From Prolixibacteraceae bacterium (GTDB taxonomy: Bacteria > Bacteroidota > Bacteroidia > Bacteroidales > Prolixibacteraceae): 16,261 nucleotides of DNA. Under the pieces are notes generated by a model, which was given only the letters and a program-made list of their open reading frames with translations, was not told the origin of the DNA and made no database searches. Position 1 is the stretch's first letter. Each line of letters starts with the position of its first letter. A program made the translations under genes and the position numbers. The DNA is taken from assembly GCA_007116765.1 (NCBI GenBank), contig SKHV01000113.1:1-16261 (forward strand), given 5' to 3'. Below are positions 1 to 7,435 of this stretch, piece after piece.

Positions 1-431
1 CACTTATTGTAGTTGACGGACAAAGAATGGGTACTAGCATAAATGTGCTCGAGAATATGAACCCGGCCGAAGTTGCGTCAATTAAAGTAAGTACTAACTT
101 TGCCGACATTCAGCAATATTCGGGAGTAAACTCGGTAGGTGTAATCGAAATTAAAACCCACGGAACCAACAGCGATTCTTTTCAACAAAAAAATGAAAAC
201 GAAGAGCAACAACAAAGCTTTAAGCTAACTGACGTTGACCACAATATTGCGAAATACCAAACCACACTTTTGTGGAATCCCGACATTGATTTTCTCAATA
301 AAGAAAGCATTGAAATAAAAGTCCCCTTAAGCCAAATCCAATCCAATTTTAGTGTAATTCTTGATATTACCACTGTAGATGGAATTACTTTTCGCGAAAC
401 AAAAACGTTTTCAACAGTAACAAAAAAATAA
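1..431 (+). CDS. C-terminal end of a TonB plug-domain protein without a beta-barrel (5' partial)
   Basis: The frame is open from base 3 and stops with TAA at 429-431, so only the last 142 residues are visible. The first 55 resemble the end of a TonB-receptor plug domain: a VVDGQ turn, then NPAEVASIKV, then GVNSVGVIEIKT, matching the usual pattern of VDG, 'IESIEVLKG' and 'NGVILITTK'. Only about 90 residues follow, ending in a small beta-rich segment (TTLLWNPDI, then VILDITTVDG and TFRETKTFS). That is far too short for a 22-strand outer-membrane barrel. In Bacteroidota, such plug segments near the C-terminus are known in large surface or periplasmic proteins, some with alpha-2-macroglobulin MG2-like parts, annotated 'TonB-dependent receptor plug domain-containing protein'. 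The family is therefore a reasonable call, but the N-terminus is outside the window and the role is unknown. The gene converges on lplA. Confidence 0.7.
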   Translation, partial: LIVVDGQRMGTSINVLENMNPAEVASIKVSTNFADIQQYSGVNSVGVIEIKTHGTNSDSFQQKNENEEQQQSFKLTDVDHNIAKYQTTLLWNPDIDFLNKESIEIKVPLSQIQSNFSVILDITTVDGITFRETKTFSTVTKK

Positions 432-433
432 AT

Positions 434-1390
434 TCAGAAGAATAACTCGACTAGCTCCCTTGTCTTTGATTGCTCAATGGTTAGAGAGTTAATTTTTCCC
501 TCTAGCTGCTCAATACTGTGACAAGTGCCGGTGAGTAATGCTTTTAATTGGCTGATTAACTTCACCGATAGGGCTTCGGAAATGATTTCGATATCTTTAA
601 TAATCCCCTTTTCAACCTCTACTGAAATTGAATGCTCCCGGGTTTGTTTTTCGAAACAATAATTGGGCGAATATCCATAATTCCACTCCCATGTATCGTA
701 TTTCTCTTGTTTTAATTGCTGAATATGCTTTAAGTCGTTTACTGAAAACACATACAAATTATTACCACTATTCAACTGAAGAATATACTGCAGCAGTATA
801 TTTTCAAACTCACCTATTGCCATGGGCTTAGGTAAAAAATCGGCAATATTGGCAACCTTACTCCGAACCGACTGAATTGCTTTTCCGGTAAATGTACCGG
901 AGTTGTTTTTTAATGCTAGCGATAAATTGTTTTTATCGGCACTAAAAAGCAAGGTTCCATGGCTCAATATCCGGTTTCGGAAAACATGTTGAGCGTGCCC
1001 CGATACTTTGAATTCGTGAATAAAAATGTCATTTCTTTTTGAAATTTGGGCATCGACACCTATACTTCTCAGCAATTCAACAATAGGCTCGTTAAACTTT
1101 CTGAATGAAACTTTAGAAGTATCGGGTACGGTTTGGTGAAAAGAAAAATTCAAGTTTCCCAAATCGTGATAAACTGCACCCCCACCCGACAAGCGCCTCA
1201 CCACATGCACATTGTTTTTATTCACGTACATTGGGTTGACTTCGGCCATTGCATTTTGGTGTTTACCTAGCACCACCGCAGGTTCGTTCCGGTATAAAAA
1301 GAATATATCCTCTTCGAAATTTCGAAAAAGATATTCTTCGGCTGCCAGATTAAATGTGGCAGAAGTTTCTTCAGAGATAATACAAAGCAT
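434..1390 (-). CDS. lplA: Lipoate-protein ligase A
   Basis: This 318-residue protein attaches free lipoate, through lipoyl-AMP, to a lysine of the lipoyl domains of 2-oxoacid dehydrogenases and glycine cleavage H protein in the cytoplasm. Family motifs are all visible: RRLSGGGAVYHD at residues 65-76 (lipoate/nucleotide-binding loop), NFSF at 81-84, the KVSG motif with K128 matching the lipoyl-AMP-contacting lysine, and HGTLLF at 144-149. WEWNYGYSPNY at 234-244 ends the catalytic domain, and about 75 further residues correspond to the small C-terminal accessory domain. The length is close to that of E. coli LplA and nothing is missing, so it should both activate and transfer lipoate. The ATG lies 20 bases after the deoC stop, so the two are probably co-transcribed. 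The TGA stop is two bases from the convergent gene. Confidence 0.95.
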   Translation of the reverse strand: MLCIISEETSATFNLAAEEYLFRNFEEDIFFLYRNEPAVVLGKHQNAMAEVNPMYVNKNNVHVVRRLSGGGAVYHDLGNLNFSFHQTVPDTSKVSFRKFNEPIVELLRSIGVDAQISKRNDIFIHEFKVSGHAQHVFRNRILSHGTLLFSADKNNLSLALKNNSGTFTGKAIQSVRSKVANIADFLPKPMAIGEFENILLQYILQLNSGNNLYVFSVNDLKHIQQLKQEKYDTWEWNYGYSPNYCFEKQTREHSISVEVEKGIIKDIEIISEALSVKLISQLKALLTGTCHSIEQLEGKINSLTIEQSKTRELVELFF

Positions 1391-1410
1391 CCCGGTTTTT
1401 TGGTTTCAGG

Positions 1411-2271
1411 TTAAAAAAATTGCACCGGTTTTTTTTCAATATCGGTTAGAAGGTTATTTGCCAAACGACTGGCACCCAAACGAAATAAATCCGGACTAAG
1501 CCACTCGTCACCCAAAACATGTTTCACGATAGACACATACATTAGTGCATCTTCTGAAGTAGAAATGCCTCCGGCGGCTTTAAAACCTATCTTTTCGCCA
1601 GTTTGTTCATAGTGCCAGGCAATAGCTGTGCACATCACATACGCAGCCAGTGGTGTTGCTGCCGGGTTCATTTTACCGGTTGAAGTTTTAATGAAATCGG
1701 CTCCTGCATTAATTGCAAGTACCGAAGCTTTCCATATTTGTTCGGGCGTAACCAATGCACCGGTTTCAAGAATAACTTTGAGATGCGACTTGCCCATTAT
1801 GCTTTTAATTGCAGCAATATCGTCGTGTGCTTGTTGGTATTTTTCATCCATAAATAAACTAAGAGCCAGCACAATATCAATTTCGTCGGCTCCTGCTTCT
1901 AGTGCCATTTTGGTTTCTTCAACCTTAACCGGGGTAAAAGTCATTGACGAAGGAAAACCTCCCGACACTGAAGCGATGTTTACGTCGGGCTTATCAAGGG
2001 TTTGCTCTACGGCATTTACCATATTGGGATACACACATATAGCTGCTACGTTAGGCATATCGGGAAAACTGTCGGGAAAACTATTGACTTTTTCGGTAAA
2101 CTTCCTCACTGAAGTTTCAGTATCGGTTGAGTTAAGAGTAGTAAGATCGATTAATGAAAAAGCCAACTTTTTATATTCATTGGAATTGTATACAGTTTTA
2201 GCATCCTGAGCAATTTGTTCAAGCTCTTTGTCTATAGCCTCAGCATCGAATTGAATTTTTTCCTGACTCAT
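1411..2271 (-). CDS. deoC: Deoxyribose-phosphate aldolase
   Basis: DeoC is a class I (Schiff-base) aldolase that splits 2-deoxyribose 5-phosphate into acetaldehyde and glyceraldehyde 3-phosphate, the last step of deoxynucleoside breakdown in the cytoplasm. The 286-residue protein shows the family signatures: IDLTTLN at 41-47, GADEIDIV at 127-134 with D132 matching the proton-relay aspartate, VILETG at 166-171, FIKTSTG at 193-199 with K195 as the expected Schiff-base lysine, and GFKAAGGIST at 229-238 with the second active-site lysine K231. It is somewhat longer than E. coli DeoC because of an N-terminal helical extension of roughly 30 residues. It is the first gene of a likely two-gene unit with lplA. 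About 195 bases of A/T-rich DNA lie upstream, where I found no clean TAnnTTTG box on this strand. Confidence 0.95.
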   Translation of the reverse strand: MSQEKIQFDAEAIDKELEQIAQDAKTVYNSNEYKKLAFSLIDLTTLNSTDTETSVRKFTEKVNSFPDSFPDMPNVAAICVYPNMVNAVEQTLDKPDVNIASVSGGFPSSMTFTPVKVEETKMALEAGADEIDIVLALSLFMDEKYQQAHDDIAAIKSIMGKSHLKVILETGALVTPEQIWKASVLAINAGADFIKTSTGKMNPAATPLAAYVMCTAIAWHYEQTGEKIGFKAAGGISTSEDALMYVSIVKHVLGDEWLSPDLFRLGASRLANNLLTDIEKKPVQFF

Positions 2272-2465
2272 AATATTTCGAATTGAATTTTACATCATTT
2301 AATAGTTAAAAGAAGCGGTGAATTTTTGAACAAAACTTTATCATCTCAACCGAAATGTTAAAATTTAAGAAAATACGCTTAAATACTATCATTTTAATCT
2401 TAAAGTACTTAAATTTGTATAATTTCAATTTACACCCTTATTTTTTCCCTCCTTTTAATTATTCC

Positions 2466-2492
2466 AACCCCGCAGGTATACCCGGCGGGGTT
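2466..2492 (-). terminator. Hairpin terminator after the PfkB-family kinase gene
   Basis: AACCCCGC (2466-2473) pairs perfectly with GCGGGGTT (2485-2492), an 8-bp G/C-rich stem with an 11-base loop, starting 7 bases after the kinase stop codon. The T-rich flank (TTCTTTCTTTT) lies on the + strand side. On the - strand the hairpin is preceded by A-rich sequence and followed by GGAATAATT, so the U-tract is weak in the direction of transcription. As no + strand gene precedes it, termination of the kinase transcript, just before the deoC upstream region, is the likely role. Confidence 0.65.
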
Positions 2493-2499
2493 CTTTCTT

Positions 2500-3495
2500 T
2501 TATTGTTTTATCATATCACTTATTTCATTTCTGATTTGGCTCCAGATTGCTTCATCCATTCGGGCACCATACACGTTTACCACGTATCCAGCCACAAGCG
2601 AAGCTATGGTACCACAAGTTTTAAGTGAATAGTTTTGTGCAAAACCATATAGAAATCCGGCTGCATATAAATCTCCTGCACCGGTTGTATCTACACATTT
2701 CTTTCCAATAATTCCAATATGCTCCTCATGGTCGGCATGTTTTATTAACGAACCAGTTTTGCCTGTTTTAACCACTGCGATATCACAAATTTTTGAGAGA
2801 AGCCTTATAGCTTCCTCTGGTTCTTTTCCTGTAAAAGCTTTAGCTTCTTCTTCGTTTGCAAAAATAATATCGACATAAGGCTCAAGCACCTCGTTCAGGA
2901 AGTCGATATTGTCTTCAACCACATTGTAGCTTGCCAAATCGAGTGCAATTGTTAATCCTGCTTTTCGTGCCATTTCGAGTGCTTTCCGAACCAGATCGTG
3001 GTTTTGTACTAAATAACCTTCGATGTAGGCAATATCATAGTCGCGAAAAAGGTCAATGGTCAATTCATCGGCAACCATTTCGATTGCAGCACCCAAGCAA
3101 GTGGCAAAAGTACGTTCCGAATCGGGTGTAACTAAAGCCATTGCCACTCCGGTTGGAGTAGTCTCCGATTTAAAAAGCATAGGATTAGCTCCGTTTTTTT
3201 CTAATTCGAGGCGGTATATTTCGCCCATTTTATCTAAGCCAACTTTACCTACAAATGCGGTCTCAACGCCAAGACTTGCCAGCCCATGTATAGTATTAGC
3301 CACCGAACCTCCGGGTGCCAGTATTCTTTCAAACGATGCGGTTTCGATATTTATTCGTGCAGAAGTGGCTGAATCAACCAATATCATACTCCCTTTGGGA
3401 AGATTATTTTGTTCAAGAATTGCTTCAGATATGTTTTTTACCACTACATCCATTAGCGCATTTCCAACCCCAATTATTTTTTTCTTTGAGCCCAT
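2500..3495 (-). CDS. PfkB-family carbohydrate kinase (adenosine kinase-like)
   Basis: This 331-residue cytoplasmic kinase of the ribokinase/PfkB superfamily transfers phosphate from ATP to a sugar or nucleoside hydroxyl. The N-terminal strand GVGNALMDVVV at 9-19 and the substrate-site glycines PGGSVANT at 61-68 are present. So are GKVGLDKMG at 83-91 and the C-terminal signature DTTGAGD at 269-275, with catalytic base D275 and the anion-hole glycines. The overall pattern resembles the adenosine-kinase branch common in Bacteroidota, but the true substrate cannot be read from sequence. The start is ATG at 3495: an upstream in-frame GTG at 3522 overlaps a perfect -7 box, so it is probably not transcribed, and MGSKKK fits the family N-terminus. 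The gene appears monocistronic, between its own promoter and a hairpin. Confidence 0.9.
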   Translation of the reverse strand: MGSKKKIIGVGNALMDVVVKNISEAILEQNNLPKGSMILVDSATSARINIETASFERILAPGGSVANTIHGLASLGVETAFVGKVGLDKMGEIYRLELEKNGANPMLFKSETTPTGVAMALVTPDSERTFATCLGAAIEMVADELTIDLFRDYDIAYIEGYLVQNHDLVRKALEMARKAGLTIALDLASYNVVEDNIDFLNEVLEPYVDIIFANEEEAKAFTGKEPEEAIRLLSKICDIAVVKTGKTGSLIKHADHEEHIGIIGKKCVDTTGAGDLYAAGFLYGFAQNYSLKTCGTIASLVAGYVVNVYGARMDEAIWSQIRNEISDMIKQ

Positions 3496-3521
3496 GTTGT
3501 AAAAATATTTATGTAATACCA

Positions 3522-3529
3522 CAAATGTA
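3522..3529 (-). promoter_or_regulatory. Bacteroidota -7 box for the PfkB-family kinase
   Basis: The - strand reads TACATTTG, a perfect match to the Bacteroidota sigma -7 consensus TAnnTTTG. It ends 27 bases before the ATG at 3495, implying a leader of about 20 bases. No convincing TTTG -33 element is seen 17-23 bases upstream, so the call rests on the -7 box and its position. Confidence 0.5.
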
Positions 3530-3815
3530 ATGAATCGTTACGATAAAACCCCCTGCATAAAGCTACAGCTCTTGTTTTATTATAAATTTTTAGCATTCCC
3601 AAATATTTAACTATCATTTTTCTGAATGCAATTCTTATTTCACAATGCTGTATTTTAAGCTTTTGAAGCTTTCTCAAAAAAACTCACGTTCATTCACACA
3701 AACAATTTGTTGTTTCATCATAACAATACAAGCGTTCATCAAAAACAGTATTAATAGTAAGTCTTTATTTGTTTTTTTTCACTCTCTTTGTAGAGTAATT
3801 AGTCAAAAATAAAAA
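3530..3815. other. Divergent intergenic spacer, A/T-rich, no gene seen
   Basis: With the kinase start at 3495, 320 bases separate it from the secreted-protein gene at 3816. The DNA is A/T-rich and has stop codons throughout. The kinase -7 box sits at its left edge. AAGCTTTTGAAGCTT at about 3657-3671 is a short repeat of a self-complementary hexamer. Near the right edge, ACTCT (3781-3785) and AGAGT (3792-3796) form a small inverted repeat around TTTG. TCTCTTTG (3783-3790) is one mismatch from TAnnTTTG and ends 26 bases before the ATG of the + strand gene, making it a weak promoter candidate. I see no tRNA or clear riboswitch. Confidence 0.5.
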
Positions 3816-4277
3816 ATGAAAGCAATTAAAATCATAGTGTTATTTACTTTACTTTTTAGCTTGAAAGGTTTCTCTCAATCGGAGATTTCTTTCACGATAA
3901 GAGCGGAGAAACAAGCTATGTCAACCCCAATGACACCATTATACGATGTATTTTTTGTAAACTATTATTACTCTCGTCCGGTAAATATTGAGTTAAACGG
4001 CTCAAATTTCAGAATGTATTACGATAACGGAGCAACTGTTACAAAAAAAGAAATTATCGAAGCTCACCGTGAAAAAGAAGTTTACAACAATAAAGTTGAA
4101 TTTGAAACAATTTATTTCACCAATAAGCAGGATGTTACAGATACTGTTTCGGTACAAATTGATTACAGTGCAAAATACATTCAGGTTGTTATTCCAACTA
4201 AAAATTCCGAAGGCGAATACATTGGTTACACTTCATACATACAGCCTGCCAATGTTGATGAATTAGCATTGAACTAG
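3816..4277 (+). CDS. Small secreted protein of unknown function
   Basis: I do not recognise this 153-residue protein. Residues 1-21 form a clear Sec signal peptide: MKAIK, a hydrophobic stretch IIVLFTLLF, then GFSQ before SE, a cleavage context common in Bacteroidota. No lipobox cysteine is present; in fact the protein has no cysteine, so it should be a soluble periplasmic or exported protein. The mature 132 residues alternate short strand-like segments (ISFTIRAE, VFFVNYYY, VEFETIYFTN, VSVQIDYSAKYIQVVIP) and end in TSYIQPANVDELALN, suggesting a small beta-sandwich. No enzyme motif is visible. It has its own upstream region and a strong terminator, so it is probably transcribed alone. Confidence 0.75.
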   Translation: MKAIKIIVLFTLLFSLKGFSQSEISFTIRAEKQAMSTPMTPLYDVFFVNYYYSRPVNIELNGSNFRMYYDNGATVTKKEIIEAHREKEVYNNKVEFETIYFTNKQDVTDTVSVQIDYSAKYIQVVIPTKNSEGEYIGYTSYIQPANVDELALN

Positions 4278-4333
4278 TTCAAAAGAAACATTCATTTGAA
4301 TTTCAACCCGCTTACATTTTTACACATTATACG

Positions 4334-4367
4334 AAAGGATTTTACTTAACGCGAAATCCTTTTTTTT
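4334..4367 (+). terminator. Intrinsic terminator after the secreted-protein gene
   Basis: AAAGGATTT (4334-4342) pairs with AAATCCTTT (4354-4362) around an 11-base loop, and the T-run continues to 4367, giving a classic rho-independent terminator 57 bases after the stop. An outer TATAC/GTATA pair (4328-4332 with 4368-4372) flanks it. It lies between two converging genes, so it may also slow leftward transcription from the radical SAM gene, though that side lacks a downstream T-run. Confidence 0.85.
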
Positions 4368-4382
4368 GTATAAAAAACACAA

Positions 4383-6572
4383 CTAAACAATTAATAGTCC
4401 ACTCGCTTTCATTTGCCTCATTGGTTTTGAAAACCAAAACAGCTGAAAGTCATCAAAATGTTTTTCGTATTCGTCTTTCAGCATTCCCAATGTATAAACA
4501 TTGGTACACTCTACTGAAAGTTCAGGTAAAACCCGTTCAAGCCATTGCCCCTGCTCTTTATCAAAAACAGCCTCATACTGTTGTTCAGAAGAGTGAATAA
4601 TCATTTTTAAGTTCTCAAACTTCCTTCCTTTTTTGGTTTTCTCACTTATTTGGGTGTGTGAAATACTACCTGTCCATATAAGTTTTGCCGATAGTTTTAA
4701 AGTGAAGTAATCATCAGTTTCTATACAATCTGAAATATAGGTATGCGGCACGCTGGTTTTTGGAATTTTAAACTCAAACCATTCCTGCAAAGGCAGTTCG
4801 AAGCATATCCCGTGCATATAATTATAAAGTGCTTTTTTAAGTCCGAAGCTGAATATATCGTGGTCGATACCGGTTTTATCCACAAACTGCACATCGTTAT
4901 TTGCAAAAGTAATTGTATTCTTTGTGATTGCGATGTTGTATTTTTCAGGATTAAGCCCAACCGGACTGTGGGCTGTGAGGGCAAACCTATGCCAAAAACC
5001 CGATTGCACTATTCCCAATTGAAACATTTGCCGCACCATTTCAAGGCTATCAACAGTCTCCAGTACGGTTTGTGAAGGAAATCCGTACATTAGGTAGGCG
5101 TGCACCATTATTCCGGACTGAGCAAAATTGCGTGAAACCTTTGCCACTTGTTCCACAGTAACCCCTTTATTTATAAGTTTCAGTAAGCGATCCGATGCCA
5201 CTTCGAGCCCACCCGAAACGGCTATGCAACCTGATAGTTTTAGCAAAGCGCATACACCGACAGTAAAATTTCGTTCAAAACGCACGTTGGCCCACCAGGT
5301 AAAAACCAATTTCCTTTTTAAAATTTCCAGAGCCAGTTGAATCATTAGCTTTGGCGGGGCAGCTTCGTCAACAAAATGAAAGCCTGTCTCACCGGTTTGT
5401 TCCACAATTTGCTCCATGCGATCAACCAGTTTAGAAGCAGTGAGCGGATCGTAGTGTTTAATGTAGCTGAGCGAACCATCACAAAAAGCACATTTCCCCC
5501 AATAACAACCGTGAGCCATCAAAAGCTTATTCCAGCGCCCGTCGCTCCATAGCGTGTGCATTGGGTTTGGCATTTCAATTAGCGAAATATATTTGTCTAA
5601 TGGTAAATCGGAATAATCGGGGGTAGGCAAATCACACTGTGCATAATCTGCTTTTGCGTCGTTATCGATATACTTCACCTCGTCATTTATGAGCAAAAAT
5701 GTGCGTTTAAAATTGTGCGTGTCTTTTTTGTTTAAGATGTGATCCACAATAAGTTCAAGCGGACGTTCGCCATCGTCAAGCACAATAAAGTCGAAAAACT
5801 CAAATACTTTAGGGTCAGAAACGCTTCGGAGCTCAGTGTTCGGAAAACCACCACCTGCCACAATTTTAATTTCAGGATATTTCTGCTTAATGAATTGTGC
5901 ACACCTAAAAGCACTGAACAGATTTCCCGGAAATGGAATCGAAAAACAAACCATTTTAGGTTTCTGTATTTTCAATGTTTCATCTAAAACTTCAAGCGTT
6001 AACCTTTCAACATAGGCCGGCTTATTCTGCAACTCACTATACAAAGTTTCAAAAGAGTTTGCGCTTCGGCCTAGACTCTCGGCATAACGACTAAAGCCAA
6101 AATTTGGATCAACACATTCCTGAATAAAATCCGATAGATCTTCAAGATAGAGTGTAGCTGAATATTTTGCCCGGCTGTGTAAACCCATAGAGCCAAATGC
6201 CGAATGCATATCACTTTGCACATCGAAGCGCGAAGCGCGGGGTAAAAAATTACCCGAAACAATTTGTCGAGCCAGCGTGGAATTCTTTTCTTGTAGAAAA
6301 ACAACAACAGAATCAATAGTATTAATATATTTACCCGACAAGGTAATAATTCGGGAAGCGTTTTCGGTGCTGACTTTATCATTTTCAAGAGCGAAATCAA
6401 ATAATTTCTGCAATCCGGTTTTCGAAAACATGGTATTAATTACCTCTATTCCCAAATCGAGCTGAGTGCAAAGTTTTCCTTTTTCCTGTAAAAAACCCTT
6501 AAGATAAGCCGTTGCAGGATACGGGGTATTAAGCTGTGTAAAAGGTGGAGTAAGCAGTAGTATGTCGCTCAT
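4383..6572 (-). CDS. Radical SAM protein with cobalamin-binding-like N-terminal domain
   Basis: This 729-residue protein has the layout of B12-binding radical SAM enzymes. Residues 1-42 (ILLLTPPF, then KGKLCTQLDLGIE) begin a Rossmann-like cobalamin-binding domain. It resumes near 195-285 (KPKMVCFSIPFPGN, KIVAGGGFPN, FDFIVLDDGERP), with a long helical insertion between. No DxHxxG cobalamin-ligand motif is seen, which is common in this class. The radical SAM core starts near 345, where HGCYWGKCAFCD carries C356, C361 and C364 for the 4Fe-4S cluster that cleaves S-adenosylmethionine. The spacing is CX4CX2C rather than the usual CX3CX2C, and I confirmed it on the nucleotides. GFHFVDEAAPP and AYLMYGFPSQT follow as core strands. 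The C-terminal 130 or so residues are unassigned. The substrate is unknown and the neighbours do not reveal it; it seems monocistronic. Confidence 0.85.
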   Translation of the reverse strand: MSDILLLTPPFTQLNTPYPATAYLKGFLQEKGKLCTQLDLGIEVINTMFSKTGLQKLFDFALENDKVSTENASRIITLSGKYINTIDSVVVFLQEKNSTLARQIVSGNFLPRASRFDVQSDMHSAFGSMGLHSRAKYSATLYLEDLSDFIQECVDPNFGFSRYAESLGRSANSFETLYSELQNKPAYVERLTLEVLDETLKIQKPKMVCFSIPFPGNLFSAFRCAQFIKQKYPEIKIVAGGGFPNTELRSVSDPKVFEFFDFIVLDDGERPLELIVDHILNKKDTHNFKRTFLLINDEVKYIDNDAKADYAQCDLPTPDYSDLPLDKYISLIEMPNPMHTLWSDGRWNKLLMAHGCYWGKCAFCDGSLSYIKHYDPLTASKLVDRMEQIVEQTGETGFHFVDEAAPPKLMIQLALEILKRKLVFTWWANVRFERNFTVGVCALLKLSGCIAVSGGLEVASDRLLKLINKGVTVEQVAKVSRNFAQSGIMVHAYLMYGFPSQTVLETVDSLEMVRQMFQLGIVQSGFWHRFALTAHSPVGLNPEKYNIAITKNTITFANNDVQFVDKTGIDHDIFSFGLKKALYNYMHGICFELPLQEWFEFKIPKTSVPHTYISDCIETDDYFTLKLSAKLIWTGSISHTQISEKTKKGRKFENLKMIIHSSEQQYEAVFDKEQGQWLERVLPELSVECTNVYTLGMLKDEYEKHFDDFQLFWFSKPMRQMKASGLLIV

Positions 6573-6591
6573 TAGTATATTTCATTTATCT

Positions 6592-6599
6592 CAAAAATA
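6592..6599 (-). promoter_or_regulatory. Bacteroidota -7 box for the radical SAM gene
   Basis: The - strand reads TATTTTTG, a perfect TAnnTTTG match ending 20 bases before the ATG at 6572, implying a very short leader. No obvious TTTG lies 17-23 bases upstream. The sequence is in an A/T-rich spacer, so a chance match is possible. Confidence 0.45.
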
Positions 6600-6713
6600 A
6601 CATAAAATAAACTTATCCCGAAATAAACATTCGAGTTTTACACATTCAAAATCGAAGAATTAAATTTTTTTTATAAATTGAAAGCTGTAAACAAAGCCCT
6701 CAAAATATTTAAC

Positions 6714-7421
6714 ATGAAAAACACCAGACTAATCCAATTATTCAACGATTTTTTGTCGATAATTTATCCAAACCTTTGTCTATGTTGCGACAAGGTAATG
6801 ATTACAGGCGAAAAATACATTTGCACCACATGTATAGTTGGCCTACCACGAACCCACTACCACCTGACAAAAGAGAACCCTGTGGAACAACTCTTTTGGG
6901 GCAGAATTCCTATTGAAAAGGCAACTTCGTTTTTCACTTTTCAAAAAGGAAGCCGTTACCAAATTATTATGCACTACTTAAAATACAAAGGGTTACGGGG
7001 AATTGGTGTTGAAATGGGAAGAATATTTGCAGCAGAACTGAATAAAACTTCTTACTTCAACGATATTGATTTTCTTGTCCCTGTGCCATTACACCCTAAA
7101 AAAGAGCGAAAAAGAGGATACAACCAAAGCTTAGCAATTGTTGAAGGCATGGCTATCAATATAAAAGGGAAAATTGTAAGTGATAACTTACACCGAAAGA
7201 GTCATACCGAATCACAAACACGCAAAGGCCGATATGAAAGATGGGAGAACGTAAGCACCCTTTTTGGGGTATACTCTCCCGAAGAATTTAATGGCAAGCA
7301 CATTCTTTTAATCGACGACGTAGTTACCACAGGCTCAACGCTGGAAGCTTGTGCACAAACACTGAAAAACTGTAAAAATACAAAAGTGAGTATTGCCACA
7401 TTGGCTTTTGCTTCAATCTGA
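6714..7421 (+). CDS. comF: ComF-family phosphoribosyltransferase-like protein
   Basis: This 235-residue protein has the two-part ComF layout. The N-terminal zinc-ribbon-like part has cysteine pairs C22/C25 and C37/C40 (CLCC and CTTC). The type I phosphoribosyltransferase domain has VPVPLHPKKERKRGYNQS at 122-139 and the PRPP-binding loop LLIDDVVTTGST at 198-209. ComF proteins are cytoplasmic and are linked to DNA uptake in naturally competent bacteria, but in Bacteroidota the homologue is nearly universal and its role is unclear. The start is placed at ATG 6714; an in-frame TTG at 6678 would add 12 residues but has no support. The next gene begins 14 bases after the stop, suggesting an operon. 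No convincing promoter box was found in the 140 bases upstream. Confidence 0.9.
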   Translation: MKNTRLIQLFNDFLSIIYPNLCLCCDKVMITGEKYICTTCIVGLPRTHYHLTKENPVEQLFWGRIPIEKATSFFTFQKGSRYQIIMHYLKYKGLRGIGVEMGRIFAAELNKTSYFNDIDFLVPVPLHPKKERKRGYNQSLAIVEGMAINIKGKIVSDNLHRKSHTESQTRKGRYERWENVSTLFGVYSPEEFNGKHILLIDDVVTTGSTLEACAQTLKNCKNTKVSIATLAFASI

Positions 7422-7435
7422 TTATTTTTGCAGGA

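Noticed and set aside
1628..2209. A 193-codon frame antisense to deoC.
   Set aside because: deoC has all catalytic motifs in the opposite frame; the antisense translation has no family pattern and is a codon-use shadow.
2410..2417. TAAATTTG on the + strand in the deoC upstream region.
   Set aside because: No + strand gene lies downstream, so it is probably a chance match in A/T-rich DNA.
2435..2460. AAAAGGAGGGAAAA on the - strand, resembling a Shine-Dalgarno site.
   Set aside because: No start codon with an open frame follows; the next possible start is immediately followed by a stop.
3655..3675. AAGCTTTTGAAGCTT repeat in the divergent spacer.
   Set aside because: It is a short hexamer repeated twice, with no further copies nearby and no sign of a protein-binding array or mobile-element end.
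3474..3677. A 67-codon leftward frame upstream of the kinase.
   Set aside because: Basic, low-complexity translation overlapping the kinase start and promoter box; no family pattern.
7423..7430. A perfect TATTTTTG box just before the DUF3859-like start codon.
   Set aside because: It ends only five bases before the ATG, too close to give a normal leader, and the 14-base gap after comF indicates co-transcription.
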